Shown here piece by piece: positions 1-13,010 of a stretch of 64,000 bases of DNA. Location: assembly GCA_947044365.1 (NCBI GenBank), contig OX345641.1, positions 533,960 to 597,959 on the forward strand. Reading direction: 5' to 3'. The position numbers and the translations under genes are program-made. The notes below the pieces were generated by a model. It was not told where the DNA came from and made no database searches. It saw only the letters and a program-made list of their open reading frames with translations. Source of the DNA: Petrosia ficiformis. Lineage: Eukaryota > Porifera > Demospongiae > Haplosclerida > Petrosiidae. Every line of letters begins with the position of its first letter. Position 1 is the stretch's first letter.

Positions 1-305
1 TCTATCTATCTATCTATTTATCTATCCATCTATCTATCTATTTATATCTATCTGTTTATATCCATCTGCAATGTATCTATCTATCTATCTATCTATCTAC
101 CTCTATCTATCTATCTATCTATCTATCTGTCTATCTATCTATCTATCTATCCATCTATCTATCTATTTATATCCATCTGCAATGTATCTATCTATCTATC
201 TATTTATCTATCTACATGTATCTATATATATATTTATCTATATGCAATGATGTTATCTATCCATCCCATTTTTGTATCTATCTATTTATCTATCTATCTA
301 TCTTG
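1..305. repeat. (TATC)n tetranucleotide microsatellite
   Basis: Imperfect TATC repeats fill the start of the window and probably continue to the left of it. A longer unit containing 'atatccatctgcaatg' recurs near 58, 169 and (degenerate) 238, so the array has a higher-order component. Confidence 0.95.
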
Positions 306-1370
306 GTCCCTATTTGGTATCAATTATAAATATCTTATGAGAAGATATTGTTTATGTAATGGCCTGTAACCTCCTACAGTACATCACTTCACACGGTTCA
401 TTAAGTAATATCATTAACAAAACTTAAATACTTTCGATAATTTTTATATAATGAATGCGTTTAGGAATGAGCAATTATTTAATAATTTCAATTATAGTTA
501 TAGTAATTAATTATATACCTTATTTGAAATATGACAATAAGATAGTATTACTATATTACTAATATAATATACATATTATGACCAATTTTCTTATACCATA
601 TTTGTGTGGATAATTATTCATAAAATGCAGTCACTTTTAAATACTTGTAATGAGGACATTTTGAAAAGGAAGCCAATAAGATTTGATATCCAGGACAAAC
701 AGTTACCTCTTCTCCTAGATACCAAATTAAGTTGAGTTTCTGTACGAAATGGCCAAACAGTGAGTATTCATTTATAAGAGTTTGTTTAAAATTATTATTC
801 ATCGCAAATGTCCATTCAATACATTGTCTTGTCCAGATGTTTCTGCTGGACACTTCCATGAGCTATTTGGAGCAGAGTTTTTGATAAGTTTTGAAGCTTG
901 GGCCAAATTGGCTCAAAAATGGTTAGTGTGTGTGCCATTGAGAATACATCTAAGAGTTAATGCTGTTAGTGACAATATAATCATAATTAACTGCACCACT
1001 GGCCCAAAGAGAGAACTGTGCAGTGCCAAATAAGAAACTCTTTGGGCCAATGGTGCACCATATGAACTTATCAAAAACTCTGATTTGGAGACTAATCTAT
1101 ATTCTCTAGTGTATATATACTGTATATACTGTTATTTTTATTATCCCTTATGTGAACCCACAAAGATACTACATCAATTCACAATGTATATATAGCTATC
1201 AATCCCTTAATGTAGTATAAGCTGTGAATGACAGATCCTGTACGGTATGCTGTAACAAACTATACTCTCATAACTGTAATGTAAGCTGTGAATTGCAATC
1301 ACATTCATTATTACAACTACATATATTTGTGTGTAAATTTGAGTCTTATCAGCTACTCATTGTATGAAGA
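306..1370. other. No supported gene; contains a foldback
   Basis: AT-rich sequence with no convincing coding exon. It holds a perfect 16-bp inverted repeat (875-890 with 1065-1080) separated by about 175 bp. The interval between also has imperfect complementary pieces around 'ttgggccaa'. The short open frames at 614-1033 overlap this foldback and are not supported as genes. Confidence 0.6.
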
Positions 1371-1395
1371 AAGTCTATATGAAACTATTGGATAC

Positions 1396-1566
1396 ATACA
1401 TAAATACATACATACATACATACATACATACATCCATACACACACATACATACAAACATACATACGTACACACATACATACATACATACATACATACATG
1501 TATACATACATACATATATGTGTACATACATACACACATACATATACATGCATGTACATACATGTA
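1396..1566. repeat. (CATA)n microsatellite
   Basis: Tandem CATA/CACA/TACA tetranucleotides. The open frames on both strands here are low-complexity translations of the repeat. Confidence 0.95.
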
Positions 1567-1569
1567 CAG

Positions 1570-2995
1570 AGCTGCACACACTTGTGTGTATATATTTTCT
1601 GTAATTTCATTGATCAATACTTCCAATGATGTAATATTACATCACATAACAAAGAAGTCATGTGATATCTAGGGGAGGAGCTTATAATAGTTTAATGTGC
1701 ATTTGATAAACTTTAATAGGAGCTTCACTTTTACTGTACATTATACTTTCATTCATTTAATGTACTAACAGAATTAGTTAATAATGAATTAAGGAACAAA
1801 CCTTTCATCACATGACTTCAGTAATTTCATTGGTCAATGTGTTGAATGATGTAATTATCATAATGAAACTGTTTGCTACTCCAAGTAGTGATAGTGTGGT
1901 TTTAGTTCAATAGTATAGTATGATAATACTATACTCTTATAGTAATAATCAGTCTTTAGAGAACTGCCTTATCATCATCACTCGACAAAATGTCAGATTA
2001 TAAATATGTTAGTTTATGGAGTATAGATGTTAATAACGCTGTTTGATTATCTTCACCTTTAAACATTTCCAATAAATGGAAAATTATTTAAAATTTTTCA
2101 TATTTTAAATAAACTATTTTATTATTGAGTTACAGTATAATCATGTATTAACATTATGATATTAAACTATACACTATAGTACATATAAGTTATTGAGTTA
2201 CAGTATAATCATGTATTAACATTATCAAAATTCTATAGACCACACTGTACTATAGTGTTTAAACTGAGGTCATTTATGGGTTCAATCACCATGGTAACCA
2301 CATTGTATAAGTGGACTGCAAATGAGTTTGACTTTGGTATCCATAAGAAGCTCTATCTGCACGTTTCCATGGCAATTTGTCGTGATGAGCTCAATTTCAT
2401 AATTATTAAAATTATTTTTATATTTAATTATGAAAATACTTCTTTCATTAGCATTTTGAAGCACTAATAAGTGATAAGACAACAGTGTTTAGTTTATATG
2501 AAGTAATGTATTAATATCTAATAGTTTAATCTCTTAGAACTCAGGGCCCCTCTCTATCATCCAGGGCCCTCTCTAACACCTTGACTATTTTTCTAAATGA
2601 AAGCCTGCCTCTCTAACACCCATATGCACTCCTATTAAGTACTTATAAACCTCATACATTAATTATATGAGTTTAATATTAATCTTATTTCATGTAGAGT
2701 GAACATGCTGTCCCGGAACAGTTTAGAACTACTTGGAATGGAAAATGTTTGGTAACTGAATGTACGGATATCAACGGATGATTTGTTTTTGGAAGTGATT
2801 TTGGAATTCGGATTTTTACATGACTTTTGATTTAACAAATAGAAAATTCTTTTTTAGTTAGTAAAAGTTAGTAAATGTTAGTAATCTAGCTGTATATTGC
2901 TGTTAGTTGAGTTTGTGTAGTTTATTATTTATATCGCTTGGATATTATTAGCTGTGTCTATTTTATAAATGATTAGTTCCATAAAATAACTGTCA
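1570..2995. other. Intergenic, no supported gene
   Basis: AT-rich. About one and a half copies of the 68-bp unit described for 3850-4812 lie at 2126-2225, followed by unrelated sequence. No coding exon could be supported. Confidence 0.55.
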
Positions 2996-3002
2996 TGTGA
3001 TT

Positions 3003-3426
3003 TGACATATGCATACATGTGTACATACACATACATACATGCATACAACATATATGCATACATACATAGTGACATACATACATACATCCATACACACACA
3101 TACATTTAAACATATGTAGGTACTAACATACATACATGTACATACATACATACATACACACACACATACATACATAGATACATGCACACATACATACATA
3201 CATAGATACATACACACATAGATACATACACACATACATACATACATACATACATACATACATACACACATACATACATACATACATACATACATACATA
3301 CATACGTACATACATACATACATACATACATACATACACACATGCATACATACATACATACACACATACATACATACATACATACATACATACATACATA
3401 CATACATACATACATACATACACACA
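3003..3426. repeat. (CATA)n microsatellite
   Basis: About 420 bp of CATA/CACA tetranucleotides. Minus-strand open frames of 100-144 codons made of Met/Cys/Val/Tyr are repeat translations, not genes. Confidence 0.95.
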
Positions 3427-3849
3427 CTAAAGTCTATTCATAGTGTGATAATATAATAACAACTACTATTTTATCAAGTCCATATATGGAGAGCTTTAGT
3501 GAAAACTATAGTGTAGGGGAACATATCATAAGACTGTGACAAGATTCTAGTGACATGATATAATCAGTGGCTTTCATTATATCTCTCTATATAGCTAATA
3601 GACACAATCCTTTTATTAAATGATAAACATCCCAAATAAGGATACTTATATTCTCCTAACATTATATATTGAATATTTCTGAGGTCAACATGAATGAATT
3701 TTAGTGTGACTCTGCCCAAGGTCAAGCTGCTCAGAAGTGAAAATAATCAGACCAGATAATGGATCGTGACTGAGTAAAAATCTTCGATTTGTTTTTCCTT
3801 CCACTTGTTAGGTGTTTTATTAAAATTAATTAATCAATAATTTTACTAA

Positions 3850-4812
3850 CAATAATCTTTTCGCTAGCACCATTTTCATATAATTATCCTTCCCATCCTT
3901 TTTTGTGTATGTCAAAATTCAACTTCATTATTGAGTTACAGTATAATCATGTATTAACATTATGGTATTAAACTATACACTATAGTACATATAAGTTATT
4001 GAGTTACAGTATAATCATGTATTAACATTATGATATTAAACTATACACTATAGTACATATAAGTTATTGAGTTACTGTATAATCATGTATTAACATTATG
4101 ATATTAAACTATATACTATAGTACATATAAGTTATTGAGTTACAGTATAATCATGTATAACCTTATGATATTAAACTATACACTATAGTACATATAAGTT
4201 ATTGAGTTACAGTATAATCATGTATTAACATTATGACATTAAACTATACACTATAGTACATATAAAGTCATCACATCCTAATTTGAGGTCATTATGAATG
4301 TGAACAGACTATACTAACATGTGGGATACATATGCCACCTCTGAACTATTTGAAGAGCGCTATACTTTTAATATTCTAGAAGTAGTAGTGAGTAAGTATA
4401 GGAATGAGGCTTTAACTTTACCATCCATATACTGAGCCAAAGAAATTTGGTATCTAATCTTAGGCTCCACAAGTATAAGGGAAAGCCTCATTCCCATGAT
4501 TATATTAGCCTCATTCCTGTACTCATGGCATTCAGTGTATATACAAAATGGAAAAGCAAGTGTTTGAAAGAATGTGTAGTGTTTACTATGCACTCTTTAC
4601 ATGGACAGTTACCATTATAATTAAAAGTCTGTTCATATTCATGATGACCTCAAAATTAGGATGTGATGACTTTATATTGTAGTATAGTGTATAGTTTAAT
4701 GTCATAAGGTTAATACATGTAATTCAGTAATGAAGAAATAGATTGAAATTTGACACACAAAAAAGAACGGGAAGGATAATTATATGAAAATGGTACAGGT
4801 AAAAAGATTGTT
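3850..4812. mobile_element. Long-inverted-repeat element with internal 68-bp satellite
   Basis: Left arm starts near 3850 ('aacaataatctttt', then 'ccattttcatataattatcc'). Five tandem copies of a 68-bp unit (3928-4265; starts ttattgagttacag) follow, then 'aaagtcatcacatcctaatt'. The right arm (about 4617-4812) carries one degenerate unit and the same flanks in reverse order and orientation, ending in the complement of the left tip. This is the shape of a non-autonomous foldback DNA element in which one arm's internal unit has expanded into a satellite. No transposase is visible. Related half-copies lie at 2126-2225 and 20610-21080. Confidence 0.7.
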
Positions 4813-4829
4813 GGTCATTCTAAACTAAC

Positions 4830-6540
4830 ATTTTTCTGAATGTGAATGACCTTTATAATACCTACTTGTCTTCCAGGAAATGAACTTAGATTCATAATTT
4901 CAAGAACCAAAGCTTATACATTTTATCTTATCATTATAGTTGAAATATTATCAATTAGTTTCAGTTTTTGCATGATAAAAATAACATAAGCAACATATAA
5001 GGATGTTGTTAATTTTCATAAATATTTTTTTGCAACTTGAAGACATACTATCACATAATTAGTTGTGTGCGATATATCGAAATATCCGTATTTTCATGAT
5101 ATAAAATTGGCTTTTGGGCGCATCAATGCACTTGAGTGAGCAGTTTAGTAAACCAGGTTTTTCTAATTTGTCTAATTTTATACCTAAAAGCAATTATAAC
5201 AAGCTAGTGTGCATAACTTTGAATGATTTCCTTTACCATTTCTCGACAACAACCAAACAGGACATTTATTTAAGCATACAATTGTTATTTCAATTATCAT
5301 GGTACTGTGATATTTTGGAAGCAATACAATACTATGTTTAAGTAATATCGCACATTCCTTGGTAGACGTACTGCAACGTTAAATGAATTTGATAGATATT
5401 TATAATAACGTTATCAATCAATTTACAACCTGTCAAACCAGAACTTCACAAATCCACTGAACTCTAAAATGCCAACATAATAGTTAGATTGTAGTTTGGG
5501 TTGGGCTGAAAACTCAGTTAGGATAATCATTATCACTTTAAGAGTACACATAATAGTAGCCTAAATTCCTCTTGTGGTTAAAACTACAGACCTCAAGTGA
5601 CTACCCTACACTCTTAATAACATTCCATTAGAGTGGCTAAAATAACTGTATAATTATTTTTAAAAATACAATTCAAGTATCTCAGCAGGTTGAAAAAGGG
5701 GGTGCTTAATTAAGACCACAAATCAATTACCATTTAAATAACAGAAATGAAAAAAGAAGGTTGCTTAATGAACAGCTACTCAACAAGCCAGACCTGACCT
5801 GCAGTTTTAGAAGTATAATGCCACCAGGAAAATCTCTGCAAAAGGTCAAGTTTTTTAGTGACACACTTAACTGGATTCTTGGTTCAGGCATGCTGAAATA
5901 GAAGTATTTTTGACATGTCCTTGTGACAGAACCTTGATTACATATAGACTTACGTAATATTAATTTTAATTACATTATTAAATTTTTGAAATTAATAATA
6001 ATAAGTATGCTAAAATAAATTATAAATAATTATTATTATAAGCAATAAAAATATATATTCTCTTTGCATAGTAATGGGATATAAGTGATTGATGATGAAG
6101 TGTGATTCTAGTATAAAATATATTAAAAAAAAGAGAGCTTTACAATGCATATATGAATAATACATTACAGAAATATAAAATGTGTTATATATTAATACCT
6201 GTCTTAATGGTGTATTAGTCTAGATGTAATGTTATATTGTTGAGATATAGTAGTGGTTACAAATCCTATCAATGAGAGTATTAACGGCGGCATACAATGA
6301 AATCTTGTAGACCATTGATACTTCATTCCTCAAGGCTAAATGCCATCAATAGTATGTGCATGTATGTACGTACAGAAATACATTGTGTAAACTTGTAGTG
6401 TAGAACATCTGTTTCCATGGAGATAAGGGAAAGATCCTTGCATCATTGGATACTTCCTACACAAAAAGTACAATAGAGGATGAGATTTTACAAATCATCT
6501 CATTTTTGAATAAAATTAATGTCTGTCGCCTGCCTCTTTA
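4830..6540. other. Intergenic, no supported gene
   Basis: AT-rich DNA. A 75-codon open frame at 5114-5341 has ordinary-looking composition, but no recognisable domain or splice context, and is not called. The segment ends just downstream of the minus-strand gene stopping at 6543. Confidence 0.5.
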
Positions 6541-6542
6541 GT

Positions 6543-7882
6543 TTAATTTGCAGCATTGAATGGTACTATCTGTGGTATGAAATTGTGAAAGTGTGGTCCA
6601 GTGAGATGAGGAGGTGGAGGAGTGGGAGGTAGGTAACCAAACGGAGGTGGACTACCATTGAAGAATGGACTAAACAGAATAGGATTGAAAAGAGGAGGGC
6701 TAAAAGGTGGTCCATCTTGGAAAAAATGAGGATGAGGAGGAGGAGGTGGAGAAGGAAGAAAGAATCCAGGTGGTGGTAAAGGAAGCCCTTGAGGAGGTGA
6801 ACTGAGGATAAAAAGGAGGAGAGAAGAGTGAGATCGCTTGGATTCTTTTAAGGTTTGTGGTTAGTTGTATTGTTATTTCAAGTGAGTTATAAATCTTGTA
6901 TGCTCAACCCAAAGGTAGGACTTTCTAACAACCCAACCAACACCTGCATGCTAGCTAGCATTGCTCACATATTATTATTATTAATACAGTAGCTTGGGGT
7001 TGTTTTTAGTATAACCTTTAAAGTTTAAATACACACAATTCTGTCAGTTAACAAACATTCTGATTTTTGTAATGTATACAAATTCTAACACTTTTTAGTC
7101 AAGATAACACAAATTTTACTCCCCTTAGGTAAACTAATTGAAACTTAACATAAACACATTACCAATTTCAAATTACATTTGTTTTGTATTGTGTATATAC
7201 AAAGTAAGTGTGTGTTACTTTCACTTACTGTTGAGGTCCCGTGTAGAGTCCATTAGGAGAATCACTTCTGGTCAAAGGGAATATTGCCAATGGACTCGCT
7301 GAATAGTAGAAATAAAGCAAATAGCTGTAACTGTTTGTTACACATAAAATACGCATACATTTTTGAGGTAGACGATTTAATCAACAAGCATAATTTAGTA
7401 TATACTCATAATGTTATAGATTAGTATACTCACTTGGCTGGCTGTGGGGCTTTGGTTTAGCTCCAAGGTAAGCTAAATTCACATTTGCTTTTCTTCCATC
7501 GATGATTGGATAGGGGTCTACACAAGCCCGCTCTGCACCTTCTTTATCTTTCATTGTTACCTATACAAAGAGCATCATTATTTATTAAGAGATGCAGATC
7601 AGCTATTTTTGATTGCAGGGTTGTGTTTAAGGGCATGCTTTTCTTTACTAGTTATATATGGATGTATACAAAACTAGAAAATATTTTTAAATGTAAACTC
7701 ACAAATCCGTATCCCTTTGATTTGAGAGTCACTCTATCATGAATAACGACTGCTTCTTCGATATCGCCGAACTGCAAAAAGTATTCACGTAATGTCTCGT
7801 TGGTCGTGTGGTAGGGTAGGCCTCCAACGAACAGTTTCGTGAAAGTGTTGTCCTTCTGCAGGAGTATAGGACCTTCAGCCAT
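6543..7882 (-). CDS. RBM24/RBM38: RBM24/RBM38-type single-RRM RNA-binding protein
   Basis: Four exons read on the minus strand: 7882-7703, 7560-7434, 7298-7229 and 6801-6543, giving 211 residues with GT/AG borders and a closed frame. An RRM spans roughly residues 15-90: RNP2 is LFVGGL (17-22) and RNP1 is KGYGFVT, split across the first intron. The stretch after it, [19 protein letters not shown], is the hallmark of vertebrate RBM24/RBM38 (SEB-4/SUP-12 family). These proteins bind GU-rich elements and control alternative splicing and mRNA stability in muscle and cell-cycle genes. The C-terminal 80 or so residues are proline/phenylalanine-rich. The protein is slightly shorter than the roughly 235-residue vertebrate proteins. 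It probably represents the gene before the RBM24/RBM38 split. Start chosen because MAEGP directly precedes the RRM. Confidence 0.9.
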
Positions 7883-8322
7883 GTTCTTTTTTTCTTCCTT
7901 TCTTGCAGAAAAAAATTCACTGAACTTATTCGCACCTGGCCTGATTTGTATTAGCGAAAGCGAATGAAGTCAGCAATACTGGTCTTCTTGGTTGCTACTG
8001 GGATGTGAATATCGAGCAAGAACTGCAAAGAAAGTAGAATTGTGGCTTCTCTAGCAGGTTTATATACCAACATGGGCAGTCATTTAGCTAGCAAGGTGGA
8101 GCCCAGCTCCTCCCTGCCGGTACCACCTTCGACAAACGTGTGTAAGTGGTTGCACCTACATGCCGAACTTGGGTATAAAGTACTCTATCTTCCTAGTTTG
8201 GCCTTTAGAGTAAAGCAGTGAAGTCATCCATCCTGTAATATAATATATAAGATACTGCAATATTCAAAAGCAGATATATACAAGAATTCCACTGTAATCA
8301 AAACTTACTTCTTCAATATACA
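7883..8322. promoter_or_regulatory. Divergent promoter region
   Basis: The 440 bp between the start codons of the RBM24/38-like gene (minus) and the PH-PDZ gene (plus) must hold both 5' UTRs and, most simply, a shared bidirectional promoter. It is less AT-rich than its surroundings around 8080-8190. A TATA-like 'gtttatatacc' occurs near 8059. Transcription start sites cannot be placed from sequence alone. Confidence 0.45.
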
Positions 8323-11300
8323 ATGGCGTCGCGAATTTCTCGCAGCATTATCTCAAAGGAAGGATTTCTGTTCAAGAAAGGAGGCATCATGAAGAGTTGG
8401 TCAAGGCGCTATTTTGTGCTATCTCCACAGTCCTTGTGTTACTTCAGAAGTGAACTGCATGAGAAACTAGAGCCATTAGGGAGAATCTTTCTCAGTGATA
8501 TAGTCAGCATCTCAAATGAGAGTACAGAAAAAAAGAAGGCATTTGTATTTGTTCTACACACCAAGAAGAGAGCTGTGTTGCTGCAGGCAGCTAACACTGA
8601 AGATCGTGAACAGTGGATAGAGAGCATCAAGCAAGCATCTGAAATTGACAAAGAAGCAGAAAGGAAAGATCCTTTTAGAAAATCACTTCGTCGACTTACA
8701 CCGGGTAAGAAATTAATATATAATACACCTTACAATTGCAAAAGAAATGGAGGTGGTATTTTATGTAGAGGTGTATTGTTACTCAGACGTATTGTATTAG
8801 GACAAAGACAAGTCCTTGGTATAAAAGTTTCCTTAGTTATAAGTTCTCTTTATGAGAGATTTTGTATACACATATAAATTGCTATAATGGACATGCACGA
8901 TAAGTCGTAGTATTGTAATTGGCTTGAAAATGCCACCTTTCTGCACTCGTGGTTAAAAGTTTACATGTCTAATTAAAAGGCAGTGTATCAAGGTCTGAGA
9001 TTATCAAACACATTCTCATCAACACTATTTCCAGCATAAACATTTTGTTACCTTGCTAAACATTAGCCAACACATATTACCATATTCATGTGTTTATTCA
9101 TTTCCATTTAAGATACAAAAATGGCTTCTGTTGTTCTAAGTATAAATATAGAATTACATGTAAATATTGTTTCAACAACGAGCCCAGTAAGGATAAAATG
9201 CTTCCTAAATTTCTCAAAACAGGAATGTTGTGAATGCTTCATTAGCGACACATGTGTTAAATGTTGTTATTTATGAAATTTGTTTATGCCTTATATACAG
9301 CAAATTTAAACTAATGCTATAAATGAATACAGGTGTGTTTTTATATTTGTAAACATCGTCAATGAATTTGAACAAAATTTAATGTAACATTATTTATTAT
9401 TATCAATTTTTGGCATAATTATAATTATTATTATTAAAGCTATATTGTTGTATAAGTAGATATTCATTTCAAGTGGAACCCCTCTATTTCGGATACCCTT
9501 GGGACAAAAAATGTCCAGATTAGAGCAGTATCCTCATTTCAGTGGTTCATTTATATTATAAAGCACAGTTTGGGGACATCTGTATGCATCCTTAATGCTG
9601 TCCAATGTGTTCTGTATAATAGAACGGAATTTCACTGTATTCATAAGTAAGCGTCTCTATTGCTTTTGTTGGTGGACATCAGTATAATATTTACTTTTAT
9701 TGAAAGCATCCATGTTGCTGGAATTCGTATCATAATGATTCTGTTTACAACAAGTCATGATTTTACTGAAATTATAATTTTATTTTAGGTTTGAAAAGAG
9801 TAACATTAATTAAAGATCCTAATAAAGGGATTGGATGTACAATAAAGAATGCGGCTACTCATATATTTGTACATAGAATCCTTGAAGATGGCCCCATTGC
9901 AGAAACTGGCGTGTTAAGACCAGGTGAGTATTTTATCAATGTATTAGTTGTATTTACAAGTTGTTTAATAGTCTACCATGTGATGAACACAAGAATAAAT
10001 CACATTGTTAACAAGTATTAACAAAATGTTAATGGAATGACTCAGTGATCAACAATGTAGGCAAAATCCATCCACTTGGAGTAGGCAATTAGCTGCCTAG
10101 TGCTAAACCATCCACTAAGCAACTTTGGAGTAGGCAATATATTGCCTAATCGAATTGGATGGAATGCCTACCATCCACTAGACAACTAATAGTAGGCAAC
10201 AAGAAAAGTTGCCTAATGAAGTAGTGGGTTGTATCCATCAAGTAATATGTTCCCAGTGAATAGAGCACGCTCTACTTTGTGTTAACAGTTGCTTGGTGGT
10301 TGCAACCTACAATCTTTTACTGTCCACTAGGCAAATTTTCCATGTTGCATGGAAATAAACCCTTAGGCAACAATTTGCTTGTGATATTCTATAAGCAGCT
10401 ACAGAGTTTTATCATACTATAAAACTCTGTAGCATGCTACAGCTCCATGCTACAAAACTGATCCTATATGGTGGTTTAAAAATGAGGCAGTTCTCGTTAT
10501 GATTTACAGTAAGGTTTGTATATGATTAATCTAATCCACACTGTGTTATAATGTCACTCCTTGTTGTAAGCTGGATATTAGCTAGCTGCATTCCATGGGT
10601 TGAATCCTAGCAAGAGTTCAGCTACCAATGTTTTAAACTGGGATATCTCTACTTAATCACATATTTTGAGTTAGTTGCTGGAGCAATAAATGGCTGAAGA
10701 ACTCTATTTACTTGACCATCTGTTTTCAACATTTGGTATTATTCTATATTTATAGTTTAATAGAGCATTGTGGAATGTTCAATACTTTTCTTCACCGCAA
10801 TGACTACTGTCCAATTTTGTTTTCAAAAGTATCAAATATTACTCAAACCCGTTTTCCAAAAAATATATTTACTCCTCTCTTGAATTAGTGATCTCAAATA
10901 ATTACTATGAAAAATATGAATAGTGAGTAAGCTTGTCATCATGTTTGTCGTTTCTCTCCCACACATTTGTGTCAAGTTTTACAAATCATGTTCGATTTAT
11001 CCATCTACGGAAACACTATTGCTCATTTGGATATGGGTTGGTGAAAACAGCTCCTAAAGAGAGCTGTTTACAGATGTCACTCTCAAGTCATGACTTCTTA
11101 TCATATTGGCAATGAATATGTTATTAATAGTAATTTAATGATATACTTGGCCTCTGTGATGAACATCTGTGTTAAATATTAACTGATAATCAATATAATA
11201 ATGTTGGTGTTAAAATGCTACTAAACATTGTGAGTACTTAACTGCTTATAAAGTTAAATAGAAACTTCATTTAATATTGATCTAAAGTTCCCCCAATTAG

Positions 11301-12256
11301 AATAGTCTTTCCAAACTTTAATTCAACCAATTAAAAGAGGTTACAGTATAACAAAACTTACCTGCCTCAGGACATACCAAATTTGTTCATCAGTTCAAAA
11401 TTCATACCAAATTAGTTGGCCTGTTTTAAAGACTTGCCAATTCAGTTCACCTATTATATATATAGTTCACCATTTTAAGGTAAATCTAAAAAGTGACTTA
11501 ACATTTTTATTCTTTAACCTTAAATGTTTTCATAAAACATCACATTCACTAACTTGCCTCTTGATTACTAGACCCAGTCTGTGCCAATATAATAATTATG
11601 TGTGTGTGTGTCTATTATGTAGCCACAGTACAAATATATAAACGTAGTATTACTTGAAAATTTGGAGTTCCTAATTACAGTCTGTTATTTTAGAAACATG
11701 TCGTAATGCCTGTATCAAATGCAGTAAATAGATTTAGTAACTATTTACAGTTTAGCCTATGTAGATAGAAACAACAATATCATTATCATGACTAGCTCCA
11801 TGCATTGTTATAGGAGGTTTTGTTGGGTGGTTGGAGGAATTGATCAGTATGAATTGCACGGGTCATAGATAATCTGAAGGTATTCTCCACAAGAAATTGC
11901 AAATTTAGTTAGGAAAGTGCAACTGTGGTGAATGTATTTATAGCTGAAACTTTGGGAAGATTGATATCAATACCAATCCATTAATTGTTTACTTAGTTGC
12001 ACTTCTTCCAGGAAAAATAATAGAGAAGGGAAAGGAAAGCTAATTGAGGAAACTAATCCATATATGTATCCTTTGTTTATATAAAGTTGATTAGCAATCG
12101 AAACATTATAATCCTCCGGTCTTTTAACCAGCACATCCTAATGTAATCTATATACAGTCTTGCTCTAATCTCCTTTCTGTATTGTGTGTTTAATATATAA
12201 GCAGAATAGCAATTAAAACATTAAAATTAATCTATCTTTTAACCAGTACATCCTAA

Positions 12257-12312
<56 letters not shown>

Positions 12313-12752
12313 TTAATCCCCCACACTGTTTTCTAAATTCAACCACCTGCTATAGTGTGGAAAGTCTGAAGTATATGTGGCATTTACACCTTCTAGTATT
12401 CTAATATTTGCAGTCAGTCTTCGTAATGTTTGGCTCGATTCTTTGAAACCATTGAATAGTTCATTTGATTAATTCTCTTTATATGGTATACTAAATTAAT
12501 ACCAGACTATGACAAACACAGTTTAGTAGAAACAGCTTAGACTGTTTATGCCACACCACTGAGTTAGTTGACCAGTGAAATCTTACTAGTATGAATTTAC
12601 ACACAAACAGAACTTGTGATTGGCAAGAATGAAGCTTTGAAAATGAAATGTGTTTTGGAGATTTTTTAAGTAACAAGCTACATAAACAAGTAGAAAGAAT
12701 AGTGATCCTATCATTAATTCATTAATTAACCAGACATTTGATTAGTACTACT

Positions 12753-12784
<32 letters not shown>

Positions 12785-12976
12785 TGTATGTATGTATGTA
12801 TGTATGTATGTATGTATGTATGTATGTATGTATGTATGTATGTATGTATGTATGTATATATATGTAAACTATGTACATATGTATGTTTGTGTGTGTGTGT
12901 GTATGTATGCGGTATGTACATGTATGTATGTATATGTTTGTGTGTATGTATGTATGTATGTATATATGTATGTATG

Positions 12977-13010
<34 letters not shown>

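Noticed and set aside
8081..8190. A structured RNA gene in the GC-richer divergent promoter region
   Set aside because: No tRNA, 5S or snRNA consensus could be found by eye; a covariance-model search would be needed to reopen this.
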